Below are positions 9,988-20,129 of a DNA stretch of 64,000 bases, one piece after another (positions within the stretch are counted from its first letter, which is position 1; each line of letters opens with the position of its first letter). The notes beneath the pieces are model-generated. The model worked only from the letters and a program-made list of their open reading frames with translations, did not search any database and had not been told where the DNA came from. The position numbers and the translations under genes are program-made. The DNA comes from Ichthyophis bannanicus (lineage: Eukaryota; Chordata; Amphibia; Gymnophiona; Ichthyophiidae): the NCBI GenBank assembly GCA_033557465.1, contig CM066032.1:451976077-452040076 (forward strand), written 5' to 3'.

Positions 9988-11809
9988 TTTGGAAAAACTT
10001 AGAGAAGCTAGCAAATTAGTCAAGAAGGCAAAGATTCAGAAGGAGGAAGAAATAGCCAATGCAATAAAATGGGGGGATAAGACATTTTTCAGATATATTA
10101 GTGAGAAGAGGAAGGGCAAAAGCGGTATTGTCAGACTCAAGGGTGCAGGGGAGGAATATGTAGAAGCTGATAAGGATAAAGCAGAATTGCTTAACAAATA
10201 TTTTTGTTCTGTGTTCACTGATAAAGAACCAGGAGCAGGACCTCAGAAAATGCCCACAAATAGGAACAGAAGCGAGGGACATCTTGAACAATTTTTAGAA
10301 GACTGTGTTCGTAAGAAACTAGCTCAACTTAAAGTAGACAAAGCGATGGGACACGGATGGGATACACCCTAGAATACTGAGGGAACTTGGGGACGTTCTA
10401 GCTACTCCACTGACTGACCTTTTCAATGCCTCGTTGGAGTCGGGAGTGGTGCCAAAGGACTGGAGAGAGGCTCATATGGTGCCTTTACACAAAAGCGGAA
10501 GTAAGGATGTGGTTGAAAACTACAGGCCGGTTAGTTTAACTTCGGTGGTGAGTAAATTATTGGAAACGCTGCTGAAAGAGAAAATAGTGAGGTTTCTGGA
10601 GTCCAGCGGATTACAGGATCCGAGGCAGCATGGATTCACCAGAGGCAGGTCTTGTCAGACAAATCTGATTGATTTCTTTGACTGGGTGACCAGAGAGTTG
10701 GACCGAGGGAGAGCTCTAGATGTGGTGCATTTAGATTTCAGTAAAGCCTTTGACACTGTTCCTCACAGGCGACTTATAAACAAACTGAGCATCCTAGGGA
10801 TGGACCCTAAAGTTACTGCTTGGGTTAGAAATTGGTTGGGTGGAAGGCGACAAAGAGTACAAGTAAATGGAGCTCACTCTGAGGAGAAGGATGTTACCAG
10901 TGGTGTGCCCCAGGGATCTGTCCTTGGTCCGATTCTTTTTAACATCTTTGTTAGTGATATAGCGGAAAGGCTGTCAGGTAAGGTTTGCCTCTTTGTGGAT
11001 GACACCAAAATCTGCAATAGAGTAGACACCCAGGAAGGTGTAGATAACATGAGGAGGGATCTAGTTAAGCTTGAAGAATGGTCTAAAATTTGGCAGCTGG
11101 GATTTAATGTTAAAAAATATAAAGTCATGCATTTGGGCTGCAGCAATCCAAGGGAGCAATATAGTATAGGGGGTGAAGTACTTTTGTCCACTAAAGAAGA
11201 GTGGGACCTAGGCGTGGTTGTGTCTGATGATCTTAAAGAGGCTAAACAGGTAGAATAGGCGACGGCAAAAGCTAGAAGGATGCTTGGGTGCATACGGAGA
11301 GGAATGGCTAGCAGAAAAAAGGAGGTGATAATGCCTCTGTAGAAGTCTTTGGTGCGACCTCATTTGGAGTGTAGTGTGCAATTCTGGAGACCGCACCTTC
11401 AAAAGGACGTGAACAGGATGGAGTTGGTGCAGAGGGTGGCACTAAAATGATTAGTGGCCTTCATTATAAAGCATATGAGGACAGACTGAAGGATCTTAAT
11501 ATGTACACCTTAGAGGAAAGGCGGGATAGAGGTGATATGATTGAGATGTTTAAATACCTTCGTGGCATAAATGTTCAGGGAGAGAGCCTCTTTCAATTGA
11601 AAGTAAGTTCTGCTACGAGGGGACATGGGATGAGGGTGAATGGAGATAGATTCAGGAGTGATATGCAGAAATATTTTTTTACGGAAAGAGTAGTGGATCC
11701 GTGGAATAGTCTCCCAGTGGAGGTGGTAGAGATGAAGACAGTAACTGAATTCAAAAAAGCATGGGACAAACACAGAGGATCTCTAAAGGTAAAAAGGGAA
11801 CTGTTGTAG
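9988..11809 (+). pseudogene. CR1-type reverse transcriptase
   Basis: Three frame pieces: 9990-10372 (KWGDKTFFRYI, LLNKYFCSVFTD), 10434-11258 (VPLHKSGS, NYRPVSLTSVVSKLLE, HLDFSKAFDTVPHRRL, SGVPQGSVLGPILFNIFVSD, LFVDDTKICNRV) and 11447-11809 (the C-terminal YFFTERVVDPWNSLP region). The palm FVDD keeps both catalytic Asp. Frameshifts near 10365 and stops near 11256 and 11341 inactivate it. The 3' UTR and TTTCTATG tail follow to 11877. Confidence 0.85.
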
Positions 11810-11877
11810 TTGTTGATATGGAAGGACAGACTAGATAGGCCATGTGGTCTTTTCCTGTCATCATATTTCTATGTTTC

Positions 11878-12503
11878 TATGAAAGGAAGGTGATTAGCAG
11901 GTTCCCCAGGGTTCGGTCTTGGGACTGGTACTGTTCAATATATTCATGAGTGATATTGCCGAAGGGCTGAATGGAAAAGTCTGTCTTTTTGCAGATGACA
12001 CCAAAATTTGCAACAGAGTGGACTCCCCTTAGTAAAGTTGAGGAAAGATCTACAAAAGCTGGAAGAATGGTCTAATGCTTGCCAGTTAAGATTTAATGTG
12101 AAGAAGTGCAGTGTAATGCACTTTGGAAGCAGAAATCCAAGGGAATTGTATGCGACAGGGGACGAGAGATTGATGTGCACAGACCAGGAGAAAGACCTCG
12201 GTGTGATTGTTTCTGATGATCTCAAGGTAGCGAAACAGTGTGACAAGGCAGTGGCAAAAACCAGAAGGATGCTGGGTTGCATACAGAGAGGAGTTACTAG
12301 CAGAAAGGAAGAGGTGCTAATGCCACTGTACAAGTCACTGGTGAGGCTTCACTTGGACTATTGTGTTCAGTTTTGTAGACCGTATCTCGCAAAGGATATA
12401 AAAAGACGAAGCGGTTCAGAGGAAGGCGACCAAAATGATTTGGAGCCTGCATCAGAAGACTTATGAGAAGAGGATTGAAGACCTAAATATGTACACTCTA
12501 TTA
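11878..12503 (+). pseudogene. Older CR1 (host copy), RT continuation
   Basis: Continues the copy begun at 7697: LFNIFMSDIAEGLNGK-like, FADDTKICNRV, then KLEEWSNACQLRFNVKKCSVMHF and DLGVIVSDDLKVAKQCDKAV. A frameshift lies near 12030. The frame is cut at 12503 by a MITE inside the codons for NMYTL and resumes at 12698. Confidence 0.8.
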
Positions 12504-12697
12504 TAGAGGTACTGAAATCCAGTCCTGGAGGGCCGCAAACCAGTCAGGTTTTTGGGATATCCCAAATGAATATGCATGAGATATATTTGCATGCACTGCC
12601 TCCATTGTATTTGAATGTATCTCATGCATATTCATTAGGGATATCCTGAAAACCTGACTGGTTTGTGGCCCTCCAGGACTGGATTTGAGTACCCCTG
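12504..12697 (+). mobile_element. hAT-type palindromic MITE, copy 1
   Basis: About 194 bp, nearly a complete palindrome: the ends share AAATCCAGTCCTGGAGGGCC in inverted orientation and the arms share GGGATATCC and TGAATATGCATGAGATA. It is flanked by CTCTATTA (12496-12503) and CTCTATAG (12698-12705), an 8-bp imperfect target duplication typical of hAT elements. The right terminus reads CAGGGGTACTC in reverse complement. It has no coding capacity. Confidence 0.8.
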
Positions 12698-13205
12698 CTC
12701 TATAGGAAAGGAGGGACAAGGGAGACATGAGTCAGATTTTTAAATACTTAAAGAGTATTAATGGACAAACAAACCTCTTCCAAAGACGGGGAAGCTGTAA
12801 AACTAGAGGGTATAACATGAAGGTGCAAGGGGGATAAACTGAAAGGCAATGTCAGGAAATACTTTTTCACTGAAAAGGTGGTGGATGCTTGGAATGCCCT
12901 CACAATGGAAGTGGTGGGGGCAAACACAGTGACAGAATTTAAAATGGCATGGGACAGACATAGTGTATCCCTTTATATCAACAGGATAAAATCAAAATAA
13001 GCATAACTACCTCTTATATCTGAACAAATAGGGGTGACCTACACGGAGCAGTGGGTACACCCCTAAACAAAGGCATGGGGAGAGGTGACCTGCATGGAGC
13101 GGCAAATGCACCTATTCTTGCCACCTTGCTGGGCAGACTAGATGGACCATATTGGTCTTTATCTGCCATCACATACTATGTTACTATGTATGTTACTATG
13201 AATAT
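12698..13205 (+). pseudogene. Older CR1 (host copy), C-terminus and 3' end
   Basis: Resumes after the MITE with the RT C-terminus (YFFTEKVVDAWNAL-like) and a 3' UTR containing 'actagatggaccatattggt', ending in TTACTATG octamers. With 7697-7867 and 11878-12503 it forms one CR1 broken by two insertions. Confidence 0.8.
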
Positions 13206-13329
13206 CCATCAAGATATCTTAAATAGTTACTACCAAATTCATTAAAAGCACCCTACACTTCAAGAAACTCATATTTCAAACACAACAAAATAAATTATCC
13301 AATATCTAACACTTCAGTATCCTCTATGC

Positions 13330-13536
13330 CAGTGATTCCCAACCCAGTCCTCAAAAGCCCCCAGGCCAGTTAGGTTTTCAGGGTATCCATAATGAATATT
13401 CATTAGATAGATCTGCATACAATGGAATCAGTACCTGGATTCCATTATATGGAAATCTGTCTCATGCATATTTATTGTGGATATCCTGAAAACCTGACTG
13501 GCTGGCGGTCCTCCAGGACAGGTTTGAGAACTACTG
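13330..13536 (+). mobile_element. hAT-type palindromic MITE, copy 2
   Basis: Same family as 12504-12697: CAGTGATTCCCAACCCAGTCC on the left and TCCTCCAGGACAGGTTTGAG on the right, with internal GTATCCATAATGAATATTCAT and its inverted partner. The 8-bp flanks CTCTATGC and CCCTACAC agree at five of eight positions. Confidence 0.7.
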
Positions 13537-13565
13537 CCCTACACTATCTGTGCTTTCAACATTCA

Positions 13566-13933
13566 GGGGCATGTTTACTAAGCCCCTTCTGGTAACACAG
13601 CTTTGTGCTACATGCAGCAGGGACAGATAAATCCGTCTCCCTGCATCTAGTGTGCTGTGCCATGGTAAAATGCCCACAGGAGCAACTAACACCATCCTAA
13701 TGAGGCGGCATTAGTTGCACTCGTGATACTTTCGCCGCGCGTGGGTAGCATGAATTACAAAAGCTCATACTACCTGTGCCATGGTGGGGAGCTCCTCAAC
13801 CTGTCCATATGCGCATGACTGAGATAGAGCAGGAGGTTTAGAATGGGGGTCCGCACTACTTTTTAGTGTGGTGCTCGAACTTCACATTACGCTCTCTATG
13901 CTACAGGGTAGAGTGTTTTAGTAAACATGCTCC
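13566..13933 (+). mobile_element. MITE with GGGGCATGTTTACTAA termini
   Basis: Starts GGGGCATGTTTACTAAG and ends TTAGTAAACATGCTCC, an inverted pair. About 368 bp without coding potential. Similar termini bound the large insertion at 14499-19141. The superfamily is unclear: I see no convincing target duplication. Confidence 0.6.
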
Positions 13934-13984
13934 TCCATCGATCATCTAATCCGTAAAACTACACTATAGGCACAGAGACTATGC

Positions 13985-14498
13985 TCACTTCTATACTTAG
14001 CAGCATTCCATCTTAGACTGTGATGATGTGGTCCTTTTGGTATCTCTCAATCTTACTGCCGCCTTTGTCTTTGTAGACCACTCACTACTACTAACTCAGT
14101 TGTCTGAGGGTACAGGTCTTAACTGGTTTTCCTTCTTTCTAACTGACAGATGTTTCTCTGTTTTCTCTTACTCCTAAACATCCCTGGTCTCCTCCTTTCA
14201 TTGTGGAATGCTTCAGATTGCTGTTCTCCCACCCCAACCTTTTCTTCAATCCATACTTCAGTCCTCGGGAGATTAATGTTCACTATTATTCTGATGATAT
14301 GCAGCTCATAATTCCAGCTGATGTATTCTCACCCAACCTTTCCCCTTTAAACAATTGTCTTGATGCCATAGCTGTTTGGATTGGTTCTTATAAACTCTCA
14401 CTTAACCTCTCTAAATCTTATGCCATGTGGAGTCTAGATCAGGGCTTCCATCAGTCTATAGTACCCTAGCTTTAAGGAACAAATCTTACCTTAACTGT
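13985..14498 (+). pseudogene. L2-type LINE RT, first part
   Basis: Translated pieces read LNLTAAFVFVDHSLLLTQLS, GLNWFSFFLTDR and HYYSDDMQLIIP, then NNCLDAIAVWIGSYKLSLNLSKS. These are the RT blocks of L2-type LINEs; YSDDMQ stands for the catalytic YADDTQ. The frame continues at 19142 with SLKILG, so a 4.6-kb insertion splits it. Confidence 0.75.
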
Positions 14499-14708
14499 GG
14501 GGCATGTTTACTAAAACCCCGGTAATGTGCGGGCCGCGCTAGTGTGCGGGTGCCATATAAGGAGTGGGCGTTTCTTTCTGAAAAAGAAAAACCAGGATTT
14601 AAATATGAGCTAAGGTGCGTGGCGCCCATGTGCGCCCCGCACATTAGCGCATGAGAAAGCTGCGCGGAAGGCATAAGTGGCGTGCTGATGTGCAAGCAGA
14701 AGAGCAGA

Positions 14709-14776
14709 GCCACAGCACAATGGTTAAGACACTGACCGATGGTGCAGGGATCAGGGGTTCAATCCCCCACAGTGCC
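14709..14776 (+). repeat. tRNA-like module 1
   Basis: Contains an A-box-like CAATGGTTAAGACACTGAC and a perfect T-arm/B box GGGGTTCAATCCCC. There is no convincing acceptor stem, so it is tRNA-derived rather than a functional tRNA gene. The unit recurs at 14941 and, more weakly, at 15313. Confidence 0.6.
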
Positions 14777-14940
14777 CAATGAAGACAGCTGGCTGAGGCA
14801 TTACTTTAGAAGGCATTTCAATATTGGGCAGCATAAGGCAGCACGCTGATGGGCATAATGCAGCACACTGTTGCTTTAGGAGGCATTTTAATATTGGGCG
14901 GCATAAGGCGGCGCGCTGATGTGCAAGCACAGGAACAGAA

Positions 14941-15010
14941 CCACAGCCCAGTGGTTAAGACACTGACCAATGGTGCAGGGATCAGGGGTTCAATCCCCCA
15001 CAGTGCCCAA
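14941..15010 (+). repeat. tRNA-like module 2
   Basis: Near copy of module 1 (CAGTGGTTAAGACACTGACC, GGGGTTCAATCCCC). The surrounding sequence is also duplicated, including 'aggcattttaatattgggc', which precedes this module and has a counterpart after module 1. Confidence 0.6.
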
Positions 15011-15058
15011 TGAACAAGGCTGGCTGAAGCATTACATATTATGGGGAAGTTTGCTTTA

Positions 15059-15735
15059 GGAGGCATTTTATTTTTATTTTAATTATCACTACTAGCAAAC
15101 GCACTCTCAAAGCGTGTAAACATAAGGCGCCCCATAAGGCACATTTTAAAGTGCACTGTCCGCCAAAGCACCCTAGAATGTTGCTTATAGGGTGCTTTAT
15201 AGGGTGCCGTATGAGGTACTGCAAGGTCAGAGTACTGTTTTTGATGGCAGCACTGTGCAGTTTAAGGAATGAAAAGCATAAGTAGGTGCGCTGACATGCA
15301 AGGAGGAGCAGCAGTGGAGCACAATGGTTAAGGCACTGACTGCTGATACAGGGGTCATGAGTTTGCTCCCCAGTGTGCCTAATACGTAAGGCTGGCTGAG
15401 GCATCAGCTTTGCAATGTATGTTTTGTTTCCTGCAGCACTTTATTTTTATTTTATTAATTGCTGCCAGCAAACACGCCCTCATGTGCCGTAATTGAAGGT
15501 GCCATATAAGGCACCCTATAAGGCACTCCATAGGGCACATTATAAAGTGCACTGTTCGCCACGGCACCCTAAAATGTCCCCTATAGGGCACCCTATAATT
15601 TGCATCACAGGATAATGTATAGTGCACCTTATATGGACGGGAACCATAAGGTGCCCTATAGGGCGCCCTATAAAGCGCCCTCAGAGGCACCTTATGGGTA
15701 CAGTACGCTGAGGGTGTTTTTGCTGGCAGCAAAAA
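15059..15735. repeat. Diverged tandem duplication rich in CCTATAGGG palindromes
   Basis: Two units (about 15059-15260 and 15428-15735) share TTTATTTTTATTTTA, CAGCAAAC, AAAGTGCACTGT and GCACCCTA in the same order. They contain many copies of CTATAGGG/CCCTATAA and related GGTGCC/GGCACC half-sites. An apparent minus-strand protein repeating YRAPYRAPY at 15379-15732 comes from these repeats and is not a gene. Confidence 0.6.
15313..15380 (+). repeat. tRNA-like module 3 (degenerate)
   Basis: A-box-like CAATGGTTAAGGCACTGACTG is kept. The B box has decayed to GAGTTTGCTCCCC. Same family as modules 1 and 2. Confidence 0.5.
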
Positions 15736-15779
15736 CGTACATTAAAAAGAGATAATGCTTTGGGCAGCCCTATCAAATA

Positions 15780-15852
15780 ACCCCACTGTGGGTTTGAACC
15801 CATAACCTCTTGCTTCACAGGCAGTGAAGTAACCATTGGGCTACAGCTCTAT
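15780..15852 (-). repeat. tRNA-like module 4
   Basis: On the minus strand: D-arm-like TAGCCCAATGGTTACTTCAC, an anticodon-arm-like stem (CTTCAC/GTGAAG) and a T-arm TGGGTTCAAACCCA. This is the best tRNA-like fold of the six, but no paired acceptor stem is evident. Opposite orientation to modules 1-3. Confidence 0.55.
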
Positions 15853-17464
15853 AGCTGCTAGCAAGCCCTTGGCTGGCTGCAGAGAGCCTGCACGTCACCA
15901 CACAGACAGTCTGCTGTGGTCACCAGGATAGGGTTAGCCCACCTGTACCCATGATGCACTGCACATGCAAATCAGCTGTCCACAGATAAACACAAGATGG
16001 GGTATGCACCCCCACAGCACCTCGGCCTGGTAGGGGGTACTGACCATGTGTTTTACTGGCACAGAGTAGCTACACACCATCACATTGTGCGGGTACTGTG
16101 CTCACCCTGAGGGTGCGGTGAGGTGGCCAGCACCAGGTCCACAGCACCTTCCATGGCTGAAAGAGGCCATGCTGGAGGTCCAAGGCAGTGTTAATGTGTG
16201 AGATAGGTAGTTTCTGCAGAAACACCTTGGATATCTCTGTCTGTCTCAGTCAGGTGTATCCCCTATGGACCCCTAGGAGGATTATGTACCACCACCCTCC
16301 TCCTCCAGGGCTGAGGGTGGCAAACAGGGTCTCCCATCAAAAGATCCACATTATACCTCCCTGCAATGGTGGCAGTAGAGGGGACCATCAACCCCAATCC
16401 TGCTGGGGAACAGACACCCTACAGGGCAGTCAATGCAGCTCTGTACACATCCATAAGGCAATAGCAGACAGACATTAAGCCTGGATATGCTAAGCTGCAC
16501 CCCAACACTATCTGATATTTTCCTGCAGCAAGCCTTCAGCCACTGCACCCTGCAAGCCGCTCCATCAAGACACATACCAGCTGCAAACAGTTTGCTAGCT
16601 AGTCCATAGTGCATGTTCCTGGTGGAAATGCATGCACCCAGAACTGGGATGTCAGCATACACAACAAGCAGATAAATCAGTGACTGGGCCCCAAAAGGAA
16701 ACCCATAAATATCACATGAGAGAAATACTATATAGCACTATGGGGGTGCCTAGCCATGCTGTCGTCACTGCACAGTCAGAGTGAGAGTGATCTCCCAGCA
16801 GGACATACTGAGGTCACCCTGTCTGTGTAGTTGGTGGCCGGGCACTAAAATGTCCCAGTCAGTGCCCTATGCCCTGTGCAGATGCACCCTGGCCAGGCCA
16901 CCCTGTCCGGGCTATACCCATGGTACCTTGCTCCTCATTATGCACATTGGCAGGCCAATACTGGCAACAGTGCTGGCAGTGTGGGCTGTGGAAGGTGTTT
17001 GCAGCCACCACACACTGTATAGACAGACACACACTCCGACACCTATGCCAGCATTGTGCTACTATAGAGGAGTTCAGCAACCATGCCCACCACACCAGTC
17101 CTGGGCACAGTACAGGCATGGATATGGTACGCAATACTGTTGGGGGTCACTCCCCAGGGTGGTAAACACTGTCAGAGACCAGACCTGAAGCACACACCGC
17201 AGACCTCAGAATGATTGTTATGATGGAGCTCAATCAGCAAACTGTGCTTAATGTAGGAATTTCTATCTGCCAGTACTCATAGCAAACGTTTGAGAGCTGT
17301 GTACCATATACCCAGGTGTAGGGTTGCATTCCTAAGGTATGCAAGTGCTAGTATTGGGAGATGCACACAGGGCCCAATGTCCTGCCTCTCCAGGAGGCAT
17401 TGGCCAATGGGGCCTGTGGGTGTGGGTGTGGGTGTGTCTGCCCCTGTTGGCTGCTGCTTTACGG
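15853..17464. other. No recognisable feature (interior of the large insertion)
   Basis: About 1.6 kb of unique-looking sequence. Open frames here are at most about 135 codons, on both strands, with no domain I recognise and compositions typical of chance frames. No repeats of note were found by eye. Confidence 0.5.
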
Positions 17465-17657
17465 CAGAGGTTCCCAACTCCAGTCCTGGTGTGCCAAACA
17501 GTGTTCGGGTTTTCATGCTGTCCCTCATGAATATGCATGAGCTACATCTGCATACCATGGGGGTGGTGCATAGATATGCAGCACAGGCATCTTTATTAGA
17601 GGCAGCATGGAACCTGAATGGTGTGTGGCCCTCCAGGACTGCATTTGGGAGATTCTG
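17465..17657 (+). mobile_element. hAT-type palindromic MITE, copy 3
   Basis: CAGAGGTTCCCAACTCCAGTC on the left and GGCCCTCCAGGACTGCATTT to CTG on the right match copies 1 and 2 (12504, 13330). The interior keeps TGAATATGCATGAGCTA. Confidence 0.65.
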
Positions 17658-17910
17658 CTCTAGGTAATGTGCCTGTTTATGGTGTCTGTGCTCGGTGGGG
17701 TAAAATATAGGCGTATTAACCATGCATATGTTCTCAGCAATAAAGCTTTGTCCTTACTATCATGGTTTAGTTGTGGGAAAAATATGTGGACTGGATTGGC
17801 AGTAGCCCCAGCTGGGCTTTGAACCTGTGACCTTGTGTTCTTGTACACACTGTCTGTGTGCACTGCACCACCGTGTTGCCACAGATATGCTGCATTCCCT
17901 GGGGAGTCCA
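17625..17910 (+). repeat. Direct repeat unit 1 (about 457-bp spacing)
   Basis: Shares with 18082-18360: the MITE right end (TCCAGGACTGCATTTGGG), TAGGTAATG, GGTAAAATATAGG, GCAATAAAG and a minus-strand tRNA-like module. This is a diverged tandem duplication. It includes the MITE end, so it happened after the MITE inserted. Confidence 0.7.
17796..17885 (-). repeat. tRNA-like module 5
   Basis: Minus strand: ACGGTGGTGCAGTGCACACAG (A-box-like) and ACAGGTTCAAAGCCCAG (B box). It is duplicated as module 6. Confidence 0.5.
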
Positions 17911-18081
17911 TGACTGTACATCCAACAGAGCCTGTCTGTTGCAGTGGACGGTGCCAGCCTGCACAGGGCTAGGCCACTGTCTGCTGTGGCTAGCAGCCAC
18001 TGCCCCCTCCACCACCTGTACCCTTCCGCCATCATGCTGACATGTCCTTATCTTGGAAAAAGCATATGACCTGATTGAGTT

Positions 18082-18360
18082 GTGGCACTCCAGGACTGCA
18101 TTTGGGGGACTCAGCTGTAGGTAATGCCCATTGTTATGGTGTGTGTGCGGTGTAGGGTAAAATATAGGTGTTTGAACCATGCTTATGTTCTCTGCAATAA
18201 AGGAGTGTCTTTACTATCACTGTTTAGTGGTGGGTAAAATATGGGGACAGGGTTGGCAGGAGCCCCAGCTGGGATTTGAACCTGTGACCCTCTGGTCCTA
18301 CAGGCACTGGCTGTGTCTGCTGCACCACACTGTGGCCACAGAGACAGTGCAGTCCCTGGA
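18082..18360 (+). repeat. Direct repeat unit 2
   Basis: Second copy of 17625-17910, starting with CACTCCAGGACTGCATTTGG and ending beyond tRNA-like module 6. Confidence 0.7.
18253..18345 (-). repeat. tRNA-like module 6
   Basis: Minus strand: GTGTGGTGCAGCAGACACAG (A-box-like) and CACAGGTTCAAATCCCAG, a good B box. Slightly better preserved than module 5. Confidence 0.5.
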
Positions 18361-18429
18361 GATAGGAAACCTGGCCGAACGAGTCAGAAACCATGCTCTG
18401 CACAATTTTACTGTGGGCTCATTCACCTT

Positions 18430-18745
18430 GTATGGAGACAAAAGGGCAAATAAACCTCAAAAATGACCTCAAAAAAAGGGGAAAAAAACATAACCAAGCT
18501 GCCCAATAGTGATATCAATGAGCAACATTAAAAAACACTCCCAGGAAAGCTCCAAAAAAAGAAATGATTTTTGGAAGGGTCTACGGAGCGTAGACCCTTC
18601 CAAAAATCATTTCCTTTTTTTGGAACTTTCCTGGGTGTGCTTTTTATTGTTGCCCATTGATATCACTGTTGCCCAGCTGGATTATAATTTTTTAGAATTT
18701 TGGTGTGGTCATTTTCTATTTTTATTTGCTATTTTGTTCTGTGCA
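18430..18745. repeat. Long palindrome (foldback)
   Basis: Symmetric about position 18587 (CTACG-GAG-CGTAG). The inner arms 18494-18585 and 18589-18680 pair with about ten mismatches and no indels. Weaker pairing continues outward to about 18430 and 18745. The loop is only 3 bases. It could extrude as a cruciform or be read as a hairpin RNA. Confidence 0.85.
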
Positions 18746-19141
18746 CATGTATCACACTGCTCACGTTTTTTAGGTTTCCCTGGTTTTGCTGTACATTGCT
18801 GACAGAAATGGTTTCTCTTCCCTTTAAATCGGCTCTAACGCGAGGTTTTCACTCGCGGTATTTTTTTAGTTGAATTTCAGCCCCGCTCCTGTGCGGGGAG
18901 CCTCTCCCCTCCCACTCTCCACCCATTGACCCCGTCCCTCCGCCCCTCAGAAGCCTTCCTCCGCCCTCAGAATGCCTTTCCACGCCTCTATCGCACATCA
19001 GCGCGCCGCGCACTTGTGCGGGCCCGTTAGTGCAGCACGCACATGTGCGGGGCACAAAAACGCACTATTAGCATGCGCTAAGGTACCTTAGCGCACGCTC
19101 AAGTGCGCCCCGCACAATTGCGCGGTTTAGTAAACATACCC

Positions 19142-20128
19142 ATGTCTCTCTTAAAATTCTTGGTTGTTTTTGTTTTTTGATCCAGCAAATCTCCTGAGTA
19201 GGTTTTCTATCTCCATCAGCTCCACTCAATTAAAATCGTCCGTAACCAAGATGCCCTTACTATTGCTGCACACACTCTAATTCTTTCTTGCCTAGACTAT
19301 GATAATGTGGTATACTCAGGACTCCCTGTAAGTTCTCTCATGCGCCTTCAGACTTTCCAGAACATGACAATAAGACTTATTTATGGTTTTAAAAGCATGA
19401 TCACATTATTCACCTTTGCATTCACCACCACTGACTCCCTGTTACCCACTGTATGAAGTTTAAAATTCTCCTTATTGCACCCTATGCCTTCTATACTGGA
19501 CTTCCTCTCTATCTCTCCACTCATCTCATTCCTTTTTCTACCAACCTCACTCACTCCCAATGTGCAAAACACTCTATACTTTCCACCAGCCAGTCAAGCC
19601 CATCTTGTTACCAGTGCATGTTCCCTAGGAAAAACAGGTGCTGGTTTTCATAAGTAGAGTTCTTTCATTAATACATGAGGGCCATGGGTCAATTTTAGCA
19701 GGCATTGCAAAAGTTTCTGGTACACAGTACACCAAGTACTATCACAAAAAAAGCCCTGCTTGTTACTATGCATCAATCAGCCTTTTACTTCCTGACTCTC
19801 TTCTCTGTGGAGACCCCACCTACCCTCACTTTGCAGAGTCAAACTACAAGAAATTTAAAACATGTCTTAAAACCCATTTCTTTACTGAAGTTTTCAACGG
19901 ATGTTCTTCTCCATGAACCCTCTCTACTTTCCTTTTCTCTAAATCCCATTATCGCATTTTTAACCCTTTGCAGGGTATTCCCCTTTGCCTATCCTTCCCT
20001 GCCCTTTCCCTATCTACTGTTGTAAACTGACCGCCTCCTCTACCCATCCTACGTTTCCTATGATTCTTATTTTTATTTATTTAGTTGTAAACTGCTTTTG
20101 CATTTATGAAAAGTGGTATTTATTTATT
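19142..20128 (+). pseudogene. L2-type LINE RT, second part and 3' UTR
   Basis: Continues the copy from 13985-14498: SLKILG, a decayed thumb region (ILSCLDYDNVVYSGLPVSSL, RLQTFQNMTIRLIYGF) and later the tail ending GTAAACTGCTTTTGC, AAAGTGGTATTTATTTATTT. Multiple stops and frameshifts. Confidence 0.7.
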
Positions 20129-20129
20129 T

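Larger units (their letters stand above)
7868..11877 (+). mobile_element. CR1-type LINE inserted into an older CR1
   Basis: Order: C-terminus of ORF1, endonuclease, a block of foreign insertions (8563-9987), reverse transcriptase, 3' UTR and a short octamer tail (ATTTCTATGTTTCTATG). It is 5'-truncated within ORF1. Its two flanks rejoin as one continuous CR1 reading frame. About 130 residues between endonuclease and RT are missing, presumably deleted when the later elements arrived. Confidence 0.8.
14499..19141. mobile_element. 4.6-kb insertion of unknown class with tRNA-like modules
   Basis: Bounded by GGGGCATGTTTACTAAAACC at 14499 and by its imperfect reverse complement (GGTTTAGTAAACATACCC) at 19141. 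The flanks rejoin as one L2 reading frame, so the block looks like a single insertion, although no target duplication is obvious. Inside are six tRNA-like segments, diverged tandem duplications, a field of CCTATAGGG palindromes, one hAT-type MITE, a long palindrome, and GC-rich termini with repeated GTGCGGG/CCGCACA. There is no long coding frame. It is probably a large non-autonomous DNA transposon, but this is inference. Confidence 0.55.

Noticed and set aside
15379..15732. Minus-strand open frame with repeated RAPYRAPY
   Set aside because: Produced by the CCTATAGGG-type palindromes in the DNA; no protein family and no conservation.
16188..17188. Frames of about 90-135 codons in the large insertion as transposase candidates
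   Set aside because: No catalytic motif, no helix-turn-helix, and overlapping frames on both strands of similar length.
14709..18345. tRNA genes
   Set aside because: T-arm and A-box-like sequences are present but no paired acceptor stem and no clean anticodon arm, except partly at 15780-15852. Treated as tRNA-derived repeats.
14499..19141. CRISPR array or phage-like repeats
   Set aside because: Repeats are long, diverged and unevenly spaced, and the whole window is vertebrate transposon sequence.
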